A stretch of DNA of 6,530 nucleotides from DATECU01 sp035286745 (GTDB lineage: Bacteria > Acidobacteriota > Vicinamibacteria > Fen-336), in contig DATECU010000387.1 of NCBI GenBank assembly GCA_035286745.1, positions 1 to 6,530 of the forward strand, read 5' to 3'. Of this stretch, positions 1-5,317 are shown one piece after another. Both the position numbers and the translations under genes were made by a program. How positions within the stretch are numbered: position 1 is the stretch's first letter; the number at the start of each line of letters is the position of its first letter. The notes beneath the pieces were generated by a model. The model had not been told where the DNA came from, did no database searches, and was given only the letters and a program-made list of their open reading frames with translations.

Positions 1-1
1 C

Positions 2-430
2 TCGGGCCTGGGCGCTGCCGTCTTCGGACCGTTTGATGCGGGCCGGGGTGGGCCCGGGGGCTGGTGGATCCTGGACGAGCCCGAGCTACACCTGGGCTCC
101 GACGTGCTGGTCCCCGACCTGGCCGGCTGGAAGCGGGAGCGTATGCCCCGGCTGCCCGACGAGGCCTTCTTCTCCCTGGCGCCCGATTGGGTGTGCGAGG
201 TCTTGTCCCCCTCGACGGATCGGATCGATCGTGCCAAGAAGCGGCCGATCTACGCCCGAGAGGGCGTGAGCCACCTGTGGCTGGTGATTCCCGGCAGCCG
301 AACGCTCGAGGTCTCGCGTTTGGAGGGTGGCCGTTGGGTGCTGCTGGCCACCTACGCCGAGGACGAGGTGGTGCGCGCGGAGCCCTTCGACGCGATCGAG
401 CTGGAGCTCGCCCCGCTCTGGGCCGACTGA
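2..430 (+). CDS. Uma2-family (DUF820) PD-(D/E)xK nuclease-like protein, 5'-truncated by window edge
   Basis: The reading frame is open from base 2 to a TGA at 428-430 and gives 142 visible residues. Uma2 proteins are usually about 180-200 residues, so roughly the first 40-60 are missing. The visible part follows the family core in order: GGPGGWWILDEPELHLG (visible residues 16-32), VPDLAGWKRER (37-47), PDWVCEVLSPST (61-72), a Lys/Arg-rich stretch leading into YAREGV (84-89), then HLWLV (91-95). The acidic residues in VPD (D39) and CEVLS (E66), with the lysines that follow, fit a degenerate PD-(D/E)xK nuclease fold. The usual Asp after WLV (WLVDP) is Ile here. An internal GTG or CTG near 104 would remove the conserved WWILDEPE block, so it is not the start. 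Uma2 genes are often multi-copy in a genome and their physiological role is poorly known. The gene converges on the signalling block and is probably unrelated to it. The family call is firm; actual nuclease activity is inference. Confidence 0.87.
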   Translation, partial: SGLGAAVFGPFDAGRGGPGGWWILDEPELHLGSDVLVPDLAGWKRERMPRLPDEAFFSLAPDWVCEVLSPSTDRIDRAKKRPIYAREGVSHLWLVIPGSRTLEVSRLEGGRWVLLATYAEDEVVRAEPFDAIELELAPLWAD

Positions 431-446
431 GTGGGTACGTCAGTCG
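424..446. terminator. Hairpin at the Uma2 stop codon, possible terminator
   Basis: CGACTGA (424-430) and TCAGTCG (440-446) form a perfect 7-bp inverted repeat around a 9-base loop. The left arm includes the Uma2 stop codon. There is no T-tract on either side, so this would be an atypical terminator or an mRNA 3'-end stabiliser. The symmetry is seen directly; the function is inferred from its place between convergent genes. Confidence 0.4.
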
Positions 447-448
447 AC

Positions 449-473
449 AGGCGTGGCCTCGTGGCGCACGCCT
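449..473. terminator. Strong hairpin between convergent genes, possible bidirectional terminator
   Basis: AGGCGTG (449-455) pairs with CACGCCT (467-473). Inside it GCC (456-458) pairs with GGC (463-465), closing a TCGT tetraloop with one bulged G at 466. This gives a GC-rich stem of about 10 bp. It starts at the stop codon of the REC-GGDEF gene and lies downstream of the Uma2 stop, so it could end transcription from both sides. No T-tract follows in either direction, which is common for stem-only terminators in GC-rich genomes. Confidence 0.5.
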
Positions 474-1399
474 CAGCGCCTGCGGGCATCCGTCCTCTCC
501 GCTGCGATCACCTGGTTTCGCCCCGCCAGCTTGGCCCGGTAGACGGCCTTGTCGGCGGCCGAGAGAAGAAGGTCGTCCTCCCAGCCCAGCTCCAGCCCGG
601 CCTCGGCCAGGCCGACACTGCACGTCACCCTGATGTCGGTGTTGCCGAAGCGGACCGGCCCCTCCGCAACCCGCGCCCGCAGCCGTTCGGCGGCCACCCG
701 GCCCGCCTCGGCGTCGCACTCGGGGAAGATCAACAGGAACTCCTCGCCGCCCCAGCGGCCCAGGGCGTCGTAGGCGCGCAGGCTGGCCTTCATGCGGGCC
801 ACCGTTTCCTTGAGGACCGCGTCACCCGCCTGGTGGCCATGTGTATCGTTGATGGCCTTGAAGTGATCGAGGTCGATGATGCCGACGCACAAGGGAATGT
901 GCGCCCGCTTGGCGCGGATCAGCTCCCGGCTCAACAGGTCCAGGATGGCCCCCCGATTCCAGACCTCGGTCAGAGGATCGTGGGTGGCTTGCACGCGTAG
1001 CGCCTCCCGGGCGGCAATGAGTTCCGCCTGCAAGTCGACGATCCGTTTGGCGTTGTGCAAGCGAACCGACAGGTCGCGCGCTTCGAAGGGCTTGGTCAGG
1101 TAGTCGTCGGCTCCCGCCGAGAGGCCCTCGAGCACGTCCTCCCGGCGGTCCTTGCCGGTCAGCATGATTACGTAGAGGTAGGGTTCCCCGGGCGTGGCCC
1201 GGACCTTGCGGGTCAGCTCGATGCCGGAGAGGCCGGGCATCAACCAGTCGGTGATCAGCACGTCGAAGCGCTCGCCGGAGAGGGCCGCCCAGGCGGCGTC
1301 GCCGTCGACCACGGTTGCCGACTCGTGACCCATCTGCTTGACCGCGGTGGCGAGCAACGAGCAGGTGGCGGGGTCATCGTCGGCGATCAGGATCTTCAT
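473..1399 (-). CDS. REC-GGDEF response regulator, diguanylate cyclase (PleD/WspR-like output)
   Basis: This 308-residue cytoplasmic protein should make c-di-GMP from two GTP when its receiver domain is phosphorylated. The receiver (about 1-118) has the acidic pocket D7-D9, the phosphoacceptor D51 in LITDWLMPG, T81 and K103 in YLTKPF. A helix (about 119-138) links it to a GGDEF domain (about 139-300). That domain has DLDHFKAIND (176-185) for metal and GTP binding, the active site GGEEF (217-221; DNA 737-751) and an inhibitory-site RxxD (R208-D211) exactly five residues upstream, so feedback inhibition by c-di-GMP is expected. The usual Gly in HDPLTGxxNR is Glu (E145). The start is ATG at 1397-1399, which sets the receiver at normal length; the ribosome-binding site is not clear. 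No histidine kinase lies immediately upstream. It is 166 bases downstream of the RR1 gene, so it may be a separate transcription unit. The partner kinase is unknown. Confidence 0.95.
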   Translation of the reverse strand: MKILIADDDPATCSLLATAVKQMGHESATVVDGDAAWAALSGERFDVLITDWLMPGLSGIELTRKVRATPGEPYLYVIMLTGKDRREDVLEGLSAGADDYLTKPFEARDLSVRLHNAKRIVDLQAELIAAREALRVQATHDPLTEVWNRGAILDLLSRELIRAKRAHIPLCVGIIDLDHFKAINDTHGHQAGDAVLKETVARMKASLRAYDALGRWGGEEFLLIFPECDAEAGRVAAERLRARVAEGPVRFGNTDIRVTCSVGLAEAGLELGWEDDLLLSAADKAVYRAKLAGRNQVIAAERTDARRR

Positions 1400-1437
1400 G
1401 CCTCAAGCATATCCTGTCCCCTGGAGCGGCACGGTGG

Positions 1438-1461
1438 CCCCCCCCTTTTCCCGCTCGGGGG
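1438..1461 (-). other. Homopolymer-rich leader segment upstream of the REC-GGDEF gene
   Basis: On the minus strand this reads CCCCC, GAGC, GGG, AAAA, then eight G (plus-strand C8 at 1438-1445). The C5 can pair with part of the G-run, giving a possible stem in the leader about 40-60 bases before the ATG. Long G runs are prone to slippage. No convincing promoter was found elsewhere in 1400-1514, so where this gene's transcript starts is unresolved. Confidence 0.3.
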
Positions 1462-1514
1462 AGAGGAAGAGTGAGGGCGGTCATGGGGTTGGCGATAGAC
1501 GCAACCGAAGCAGA

Positions 1515-1538
1515 GCTGCGCTGGCCTGGAAGCGCGGC
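1515..1538 (-). terminator. Hairpin downstream of RR1, candidate terminator
   Basis: GCGCT (1518-1522) and AGCGC (1531-1535) form a 5-bp stem around an 8-base loop. Two further G-C pairs (1515-1516 with 1537-1538) lie beyond one mismatch. It begins about 28 bases after the RR1 stop on the minus strand and is followed by only a few scattered T residues. It would separate RR1 from the REC-GGDEF gene. The call rests on position and symmetry only. Confidence 0.3.
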
Positions 1539-1565
1539 ATTCCTCTCGGGTCCCCCGGCGGGCGC

Positions 1566-2198
1566 TCAGTCCACCAGATCGTGCCGGACGGCATAGGCAA
1601 CAAGCTCCGAAGAGGTGCGCAGCCCCATCTTCTCCAACAGGCGGGACCGGTAGGTCCCTATCGTCTTTGGGGACAGATTCAGTTCCGCGGCCATCTGAGC
1701 GGGGGTCTTGCCGCGGCCGATCAGGGTCAGAACCTGCAGCTCGCGTTCGGAGAGGCGGTCGTGGAGGACGTCACTGGCCGTGGGATCCAGGTGGCAGGCC
1801 AGCCGCTCCGCCACCACCGGGGTGAGGTAGTGCCCGCCACCCGCGACTTTGCGCAACGCCGCCAGCAGCTCGTCGGGTGCGCTGTCCTTGGTCAGGTAAG
1901 CCTGGGCGCCGGCGCGGAGGGCGCGCAAGGCGAACATATCTTCCCCATGAATCGAGAGGATGAGGACCGGAAGCCGAGGCGCTATGCGCCTGATGCCGCG
2001 CAGCAGGTCCATCCCGCCGAGGCCAGGGAGGGAGAGGTCGAGGACGACCACGTCGCAGCGGCGGGCCGCCACCGAGGCCAGGGCCTGCTCGGGGCAGGCC
2101 GCTTCATCGGCTACGGTGACGTCTTCCGCCGCTTCGATGATGCGCTTCAGTCCCTCGCGCACCACGGCGTGATCGTCGACCACCAGGACCCGGATCAC
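1566..2198 (-). CDS. NarL/FixJ-family response regulator, REC plus LuxR-type HTH (RR1)
   Basis: This 210-residue phosphorylation-controlled transcription factor has a receiver (about 1-120) with D8/D9, phosphoacceptor D54 in VVLDLSLPG, S82 and K104 in YLTKDSAPDEL. The C-terminal LuxR-type helix-turn-helix (about 147-208) starts at RLSERELQVL; its recognition helix reads SPKTIGTYRSRLLEKMGL, with Tyr (Y183) where many NarL proteins have His, as in GacA/UvrY-like proteins. The start is GTG at 2196-2198, supported by alignment with RR2 and an in-frame TGA seven codons upstream. No Shine-Dalgarno lies at normal distance; a strong one sits about 26 bases upstream. By hand count it is about 59% identical to RR2 over 210 residues without gaps, so the two are a tandem duplication. 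It has no kinase gene of its own here. The simplest inference is that it shares the kinase at 2923-5241, either by read-through transcription across the 95-base gap or from a promoter not recognised. Target genes are unknown. Confidence 0.95.
   Translation of the reverse strand: MIRVLVVDDHAVVREGLKRIIEAAEDVTVADEAACPEQALASVAARRCDVVVLDLSLPGLGGMDLLRGIRRIAPRLPVLILSIHGEDMFALRALRAGAQAYLTKDSAPDELLAALRKVAGGGHYLTPVVAERLACHLDPTASDVLHDRLSERELQVLTLIGRGKTPAQMAAELNLSPKTIGTYRSRLLEKMGLRTSSELVAYAVRHDLVD
2139..2198 (-). repeat. 5' end of RR1, near-identical to 5' end of RR2 (copy 1)
   Basis: The first 20 codons of RR1 match those of RR2 (2867-2926) at about 55 of 60 bases by hand comparison. All differences are synonymous, and both begin with GTG. 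The remainder of the two genes is much more diverged. Confidence 0.85.
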
Positions 2199-2202
2199 AC
2201 TC

Positions 2203-2233
2203 GAAAGGCTAGGCTTTCACCGACCTTCCTCCC
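2203..2233 (-). promoter_or_regulatory. RR1 leader with displaced Shine-Dalgarno and small hairpin
   Basis: On the minus strand GGGAGGAAGG (2224-2233) is an excellent ribosome-binding sequence but lies about 26 bases before the RR1 GTG at 2198. Between them is an imperfect palindrome, GAAAG CCTAGC CTTTC (2203-2218). A GTG-AAA-GCC-TAG mini-frame (2209-2220) sits just downstream of the Shine-Dalgarno, four bases past it. Either the hairpin shortens the effective spacing, or ribosomes load on the mini-frame and reinitiate at RR1. The sequences are directly visible; any regulatory role is inference. Confidence 0.4.
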
Positions 2234-2280
2234 AGGGGGAAAAGGACGAAAGGCGTGTAGGCAAAAGGACTACAGGGCTC

Positions 2281-2303
2281 GGCGGTCGACCGGTCAGTCC
2301 GCC
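2281..2303 (-). terminator. Inverted repeat at the RR2 stop, weak terminator candidate
   Basis: GGCGG (2281-2285) and CCGCC (2299-2303) can pair across a 13-base loop that overlaps a 10-bp perfect palindrome, CGGTCGACCG (2283-2292). The feature spans the RR2 stop codon (2294-2296). No T-tract follows. It could partly end the kinase-RR2 transcript or be chance symmetry in GC-rich DNA. Confidence 0.22.
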
Positions 2304-2926
2304 AGCCGATTCCTGATCGCGTAGGCGATGATCTCGGCGGTGCTGCTCAGGCCCAGCTTCTCCAGCAGGCGTACGCGGTAGGTGGATACGGTCTTGATGC
2401 TCAGCGACAGCTCGTCGGCGGTTCCGCGCAGCGTCTTGCCCTGGGCGATCATGGTGAGGACCTGGAACTCGCGGTCGGACAGGCGTTGGTGGGGGGGCAG
2501 TTCCGGGTCGGGCCCCAGCCGGCTGGCAAGTTGCTCGGCCACCGCGGTGCTCACATAGCGCCCGCCCTTCGCCGCCTTGCGGATGGCCAGGACCAGCTCG
2601 TCGGGCGCCGTCTCCTTGGTGAGGTAGCCGGCGGCTCCAGCCTTGAGCGCCCGGAGTGCAAACTGCTCCTCGGCGTGGACCGAGAGGATGAGGACCGGCA
2701 CCCGGGGGTGGTTGCGCTTCAGGTCCTTCAGCAACTCGAGGCCCCCGCGCCCGGGCAGCGTGATGTCGGTGACCACCACGTCGCAGTTGTGCTTGCCGGC
2801 CTCGTGCAACGCCTGCTCTTCGGAGATGGCTTCGCCCACCACCGTGATGTCCCCGGCCTCCGCCAGGATGCGCTTCAGACCCTCGCGCACGACCGCATGA
2901 TCGTCCACCACCAGGACCCGGATCAC
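2294..2926 (-). CDS. NarL/FixJ-family response regulator, REC plus LuxR-type HTH, cognate of the adjacent kinase (RR2)
   Basis: This 210-residue regulator has a receiver (about 1-120) with D8/D9, phosphoacceptor D54 in VVTDITLPG, S82 and K104 in YLTKETAPDEL. The LuxR-type helix-turn-helix (about 147-208) begins RLSDREFQVL and has the recognition helix SIKTVSTYRVRLLEKLGL, again with Tyr (Y183). The start is GTG at 2924-2926, overlapping the kinase TGA (2923-2925) in a GTGA junction. A strong Shine-Dalgarno lies five bases upstream inside the kinase's last codons. Such overlap implies translational coupling and near-equal production, so this is very probably the cognate regulator: HisKA_3 kinases are typically paired with NarL/FixJ regulators. 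It differs from RR1 at many surface positions of the receiver and at several residues of the DNA-binding domain (for example LRGT against PAQM at 166-169), which suggests related but not identical targets. The regulon is unknown. Confidence 0.96.
   Translation of the reverse strand: MIRVLVVDDHAVVREGLKRILAEAGDITVVGEAISEEQALHEAGKHNCDVVVTDITLPGRGGLELLKDLKRNHPRVPVLILSVHAEEQFALRALKAGAAGYLTKETAPDELVLAIRKAAKGGRYVSTAVAEQLASRLGPDPELPPHQRLSDREFQVLTMIAQGKTLRGTADELSLSIKTVSTYRVRLLEKLGLSSTAEIIAYAIRNRLAD
2867..2926 (-). repeat. 5' end of RR2, near-identical to 5' end of RR1 (copy 2)
   Basis: This is the partner of the repeat at 2139-2198, in the same orientation with starts 728 bases apart. It encodes the same 20 residues, beginning MIRVLVVDDH, with about five silent differences. 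Confidence 0.85.
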
Positions 2927-5241
2927 TGGGTCCCCCCTTCCTTGTGCCGGGAGACGGGCAGCCTAACCCGGACACTGGTGCCCTGGCCCGGCCGTCCCTC
3001 GACTTGCACGTTCCCGCCCAGCAAGAGCGCCCGCTCGCGCATACCGGCCAGGCCGATGGACTTGGGGCTCCCGAGCGCCTCCTTGGAGATCCCCTTTCCA
3101 TCGTCGGTGATGTCGAGGGCGAGCAGGGCCTTGTCATCCAGGCCCAGGTTCACCGCCACCCAGCCCGCCTCGGCATGGCGGACCACGTTGGTGAGGGTCT
3201 CCTGGAGGATGCGGAAGGCGGCGGTGGCCACCTCGCGGGGGATGGCCTCCTCATCGAGCGTGGAGCGGAACACGCAGCGGATGTCGGTCCGCCGCTCGAA
3301 GTCCTGGGCCAGCCATTCGATGGCGGCGGCCAGGCCCAGGCTGTCGAGGACCGCCGGCCGCAGCTCGGTGGAGATGCGCCTGACGATCTGGACGGTCTGA
3401 TCCACCAGGCCCGCCATGGTCTGCAGGCGCTCCTGTATGGCATCCTGGTGCGTGGGCTTGACGGTTCGCCGCGAGCCCTTGCGCTGGTACAGGCGCTTGA
3501 GCGAGGAGACATCGAGCTTGACCGCGGTGAGCGCCTGGCCCAGCTCGTCGTGGATCTCGCGGGCGATGCGGGTGCGCTCTTCCTCCCTCACCCGTTCCAG
3601 CTTGGCGGCGAGCTGGCGGAGCTGCTCCCGGGACCCCCGGAGGTCGTCCTCCGCTCGCTTGCGTTCGGCGATCTCCTCCAGCAAGGCGGCGGTCCGCTCC
3701 TGGACCCGGCGCCCCAGATCGGCGTGGGTGGTGCGCAGGGCGTCGGCGGCGATCTTTCGGGTGAGGCCCAGGGCGAGCTGGCTGGCCACCCCCGACAGGG
3801 CGTTCAGGGTGGCCTCGGGGAAGGGTCGGGGGGAAAGGAGGGCCATCACGCCCAGCACCTGGTCCTCGACCGAAAGCGGGTACCCGGCGAAGGCGACCAG
3901 GCCGCGTTTGGTGGCCCAGTGGGCGTCGCGGGTCAGCGGATCGTGGAGGATGGACTGGGTCACGTGGGCTCGCCGCGCCTGGGCGATGGCCGAGATGGCA
4001 TGGCAGGGGCGCAGCTCTCCCTCGATGGCCAAGCCGGCGCTGGCGCGCAGCACCGGCGTCTCGTTCCCCGGCTCCACGATCCAGATGTGGGCGAGGCCGG
4101 CATCCAGGTGGCGAACCATGGCCTCGGTGCAGCGGTGCAGGGCCTCATCGAGGTCGTCGGCGCCGGTGAGGGCGGCGCCGATGCCCGCCGCGAAGGAGGC
4201 CAGCCGCACCTGTTCCCGGAGTGCGTGCTCCACCCGCTCCCGTTCGGCGATCTCGTGTTGCAGCGAGGTGTTGGCGGCCACCAGCTCCGAGGTGCGCTCG
4301 ATCACCCGCCGCTCCAGCTCCTCGCGGGCGGCGCGCAGGGCCTCCTGGGCCGCCCGCTCTCGGGTCACGTCCATCATCGAGCCGGTCATGCGGACGGCCC
4401 GGCCGGAGGCATCGCGGGTCACGTGCGCCCGGTCGCGGACCACCGAGTAGGAGCCGTCCTTCCTGCGGAACCTGTACTCGGCGAACCAAGAGTTGGTGCC
4501 GCTCTGCCTGATTCGGTCCCGCAGGGCCAGCACGCGCTCCCGGTCTTCCGGATGCAGGTGGTCGGCCCACCAATCGGGGGAGTCCCCGGCCTCGGCCGGG
4601 CTGTGGCCGAACAGGGTCTCGATGGCGGGACCGCGCCAGACGCGATCGCTGGCGGCGTCCCAGTCCCACAGGGCATCGCTGGTGGCCCGAGCCAAGAGCT
4701 CCAGCCGCTCGTGGCTCAAGCGCAGCTCGGCCTGGGTCTGGGCACGCGTCTCCGCCTCCCGGTAGGCGGCGGTCTCGCCCAAGGCCAGTCCCACCAGGCC
4801 GCCGATGGTGCCTAGGACGTCGAGCTCGGCCTTTTGAAAGGGCCGCTCGGCGCGGCGGCCGACGCCCAGCGCGCCCAGCACCAGACCGCGGGACAAGAGG
4901 GGCGCCATGGCCAGGTGGCGGATGCCGGCGGATTCGAAGACCGCCCGTTGGGGGCCTGGGTGCTGCGCCACCGGAAGGCAGACCGGGAGCTTGTCGTCCA
5001 TCACCCGGCGGAAGAGGGGCGAGTGAAGGATGGGCAGCGAGCTGAGCGCCTGGACGAACTCGGGGGGGAGCCCGGCAGCGTCTTCGATGACCAGGTTCTC
5101 GGCTCGCTCGCCCAGGCTGGCGATGCCTACCAGGTCTGCACCTAACGTTGAGCGCAGGCCGGCCACCGCGGTGCGAAAGACCTCCGTGAGGTCCGAAGAC
5201 CGCCCGAGCACGCTGGTGAGCTGGGAAATGGCTCCCGTCAT
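2923..5241 (-). CDS. Soluble GAF-PAS-GAF sensor histidine kinase, HisKA_3 (NarX/DegS-type)
   Basis: This 772-residue kinase shows no hydrophobic membrane segment or signal peptide, so it should sense in the cytoplasm. Domains in order: GAF1 (about 5-158); PAS of the PAS_3 type (about 178-295) with ALWDWD, DHLHPEDRERV and YRFRRKDGSYSVVRDR; a helical linker (about 296-346); GAF2 (about 347-498); a second helical linker (about 499-545); HisKA_3 dimerisation domain with phosphoacceptor H564 in REIHDELGQAL (DNA 3550-3552); HATPase_c with the N-box ETLTNVVRH (N685), DDGKGI (713-718) and GLAGMRERA (730-738). The HDxxxQ motif (H564, D565, Q569) suggests both kinase and phosphatase activity towards the regulator. 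The start is ATG at 5239-5241, with AGGGG nine bases upstream and a promoter behind it; the frame is open up to 5409 but that extension runs into the preceding gene. It overlaps RR2 by four bases. The ligands of the GAF and PAS domains cannot be told from sequence. Confidence 0.95.
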   Translation of the reverse strand: MTGAISQLTSVLGRSSDLTEVFRTAVAGLRSTLGADLVGIASLGERAENLVIEDAAGLPPEFVQALSSLPILHSPLFRRVMDDKLPVCLPVAQHPGPQRAVFESAGIRHLAMAPLLSRGLVLGALGVGRRAERPFQKAELDVLGTIGGLVGLALGETAAYREAETRAQTQAELRLSHERLELLARATSDALWDWDAASDRVWRGPAIETLFGHSPAEAGDSPDWWADHLHPEDRERVLALRDRIRQSGTNSWFAEYRFRRKDGSYSVVRDRAHVTRDASGRAVRMTGSMMDVTRERAAQEALRAAREELERRVIERTSELVAANTSLQHEIAERERVEHALREQVRLASFAAGIGAALTGADDLDEALHRCTEAMVRHLDAGLAHIWIVEPGNETPVLRASAGLAIEGELRPCHAISAIAQARRAHVTQSILHDPLTRDAHWATKRGLVAFAGYPLSVEDQVLGVMALLSPRPFPEATLNALSGVASQLALGLTRKIAADALRTTHADLGRRVQERTAALLEEIAERKRAEDDLRGSREQLRQLAAKLERVREEERTRIAREIHDELGQALTAVKLDVSSLKRLYQRKGSRRTVKPTHQDAIQERLQTMAGLVDQTVQIVRRISTELRPAVLDSLGLAAAIEWLAQDFERRTDIRCVFRSTLDEEAIPREVATAAFRILQETLTNVVRHAEAGWVAVNLGLDDKALLALDITDDGKGISKEALGSPKSIGLAGMRERALLLGGNVQVEGRPGQGTSVRVRLPVSRHKEGGTQ
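2932..2941 (-). promoter_or_regulatory. Strong Shine-Dalgarno of RR2 inside the kinase gene
   Basis: On the minus strand GGAAGGGGGG ends five bases before the RR2 GTG. It decides the GTG at 2926 as the start and supports independent or coupled initiation at the GTGA overlap. Confidence 0.7.
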
Positions 5242-5250
5242 GATGATGGA

Positions 5251-5255
5251 CCCCT
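5251..5255 (-). promoter_or_regulatory. Ribosome-binding site deciding the kinase start
   Basis: AGGGG on the minus strand lies nine bases before the ATG at 5241. With the promoter just upstream it supports this start over the in-frame codon at 5409. Confidence 0.5.
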
Positions 5256-5273
5256 GAGAGCCGCTGGCAGAGC

Positions 5274-5303
5274 AGCATACGCCGGGGTGTGACCGGGTGA
5301 CAA
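5274..5303 (-). promoter_or_regulatory. Sigma70-like promoter of the kinase-RR2 operon
   Basis: On the minus strand TTGTCA (5298-5303; 5 of 6 against TTGACA) and TATGCT (5274-5279; 4 of 6 against TATAAT) are 18 bases apart. Transcription would start near 5267 and leave a leader of about 26 bases containing the ribosome-binding site. The site falls in the 76-base gap between the GAF-GGDEF stop and the kinase ATG. A direct repeat GTCAC-CCG-GTCAC (5289-5301) overlaps the -35 box and spacer and could be an operator. Confidence 0.5.
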
Positions 5304-5317
5304 CCGCCGCCGCCTCG

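Noticed and set aside
64..1000. Plus-strand open frames overlapping Uma2 and running antisense to the REC-GGDEF gene (64-633 and 431-1000)
   Set aside because: They are out of frame with, or antisense to, genes carrying clear motifs and have no recognisable domains themselves.
1406..1411. TATGCT just upstream of the REC-GGDEF ATG as a -10 box for a leaderless transcript
   Set aside because: No -35-like sequence occurs 16-18 bases upstream, and the hexamer alone is weak evidence, although the same hexamer appears in the kinase promoter.
2240..2270. Direct repeat AAAAGGAC (2240-2247 and 2263-2270) in the RR2-RR1 gap as a regulator binding site
   Set aside because: Eight bases repeated once in a short gap can arise by chance, and there is no promoter nearby to place it against.
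1338..2324. Plus-strand open frame of 328 codons across the RR1 gene
   Set aside because: It is antisense to RR1 and spans its leader and the next gene's 5' end, with no domain-like sequence.
2217..3137. Minus-strand open frame of 306 codons overlapping RR2 and the kinase 3' end
   Set aside because: It is a shifted frame of two clear genes with Arg/Gly/Pro-rich, non-domain sequence; RR2 and the kinase carry full motifs in their own frames.
2944..4815. Long plus-strand open frame (623 codons) opposite the kinase gene
   Set aside because: It lies antisense to a strongly conserved kinase, has low-complexity Gly/Ala/Arg/Pro-rich composition and no recognisable domain. GC-rich DNA commonly leaves such antisense frames open.
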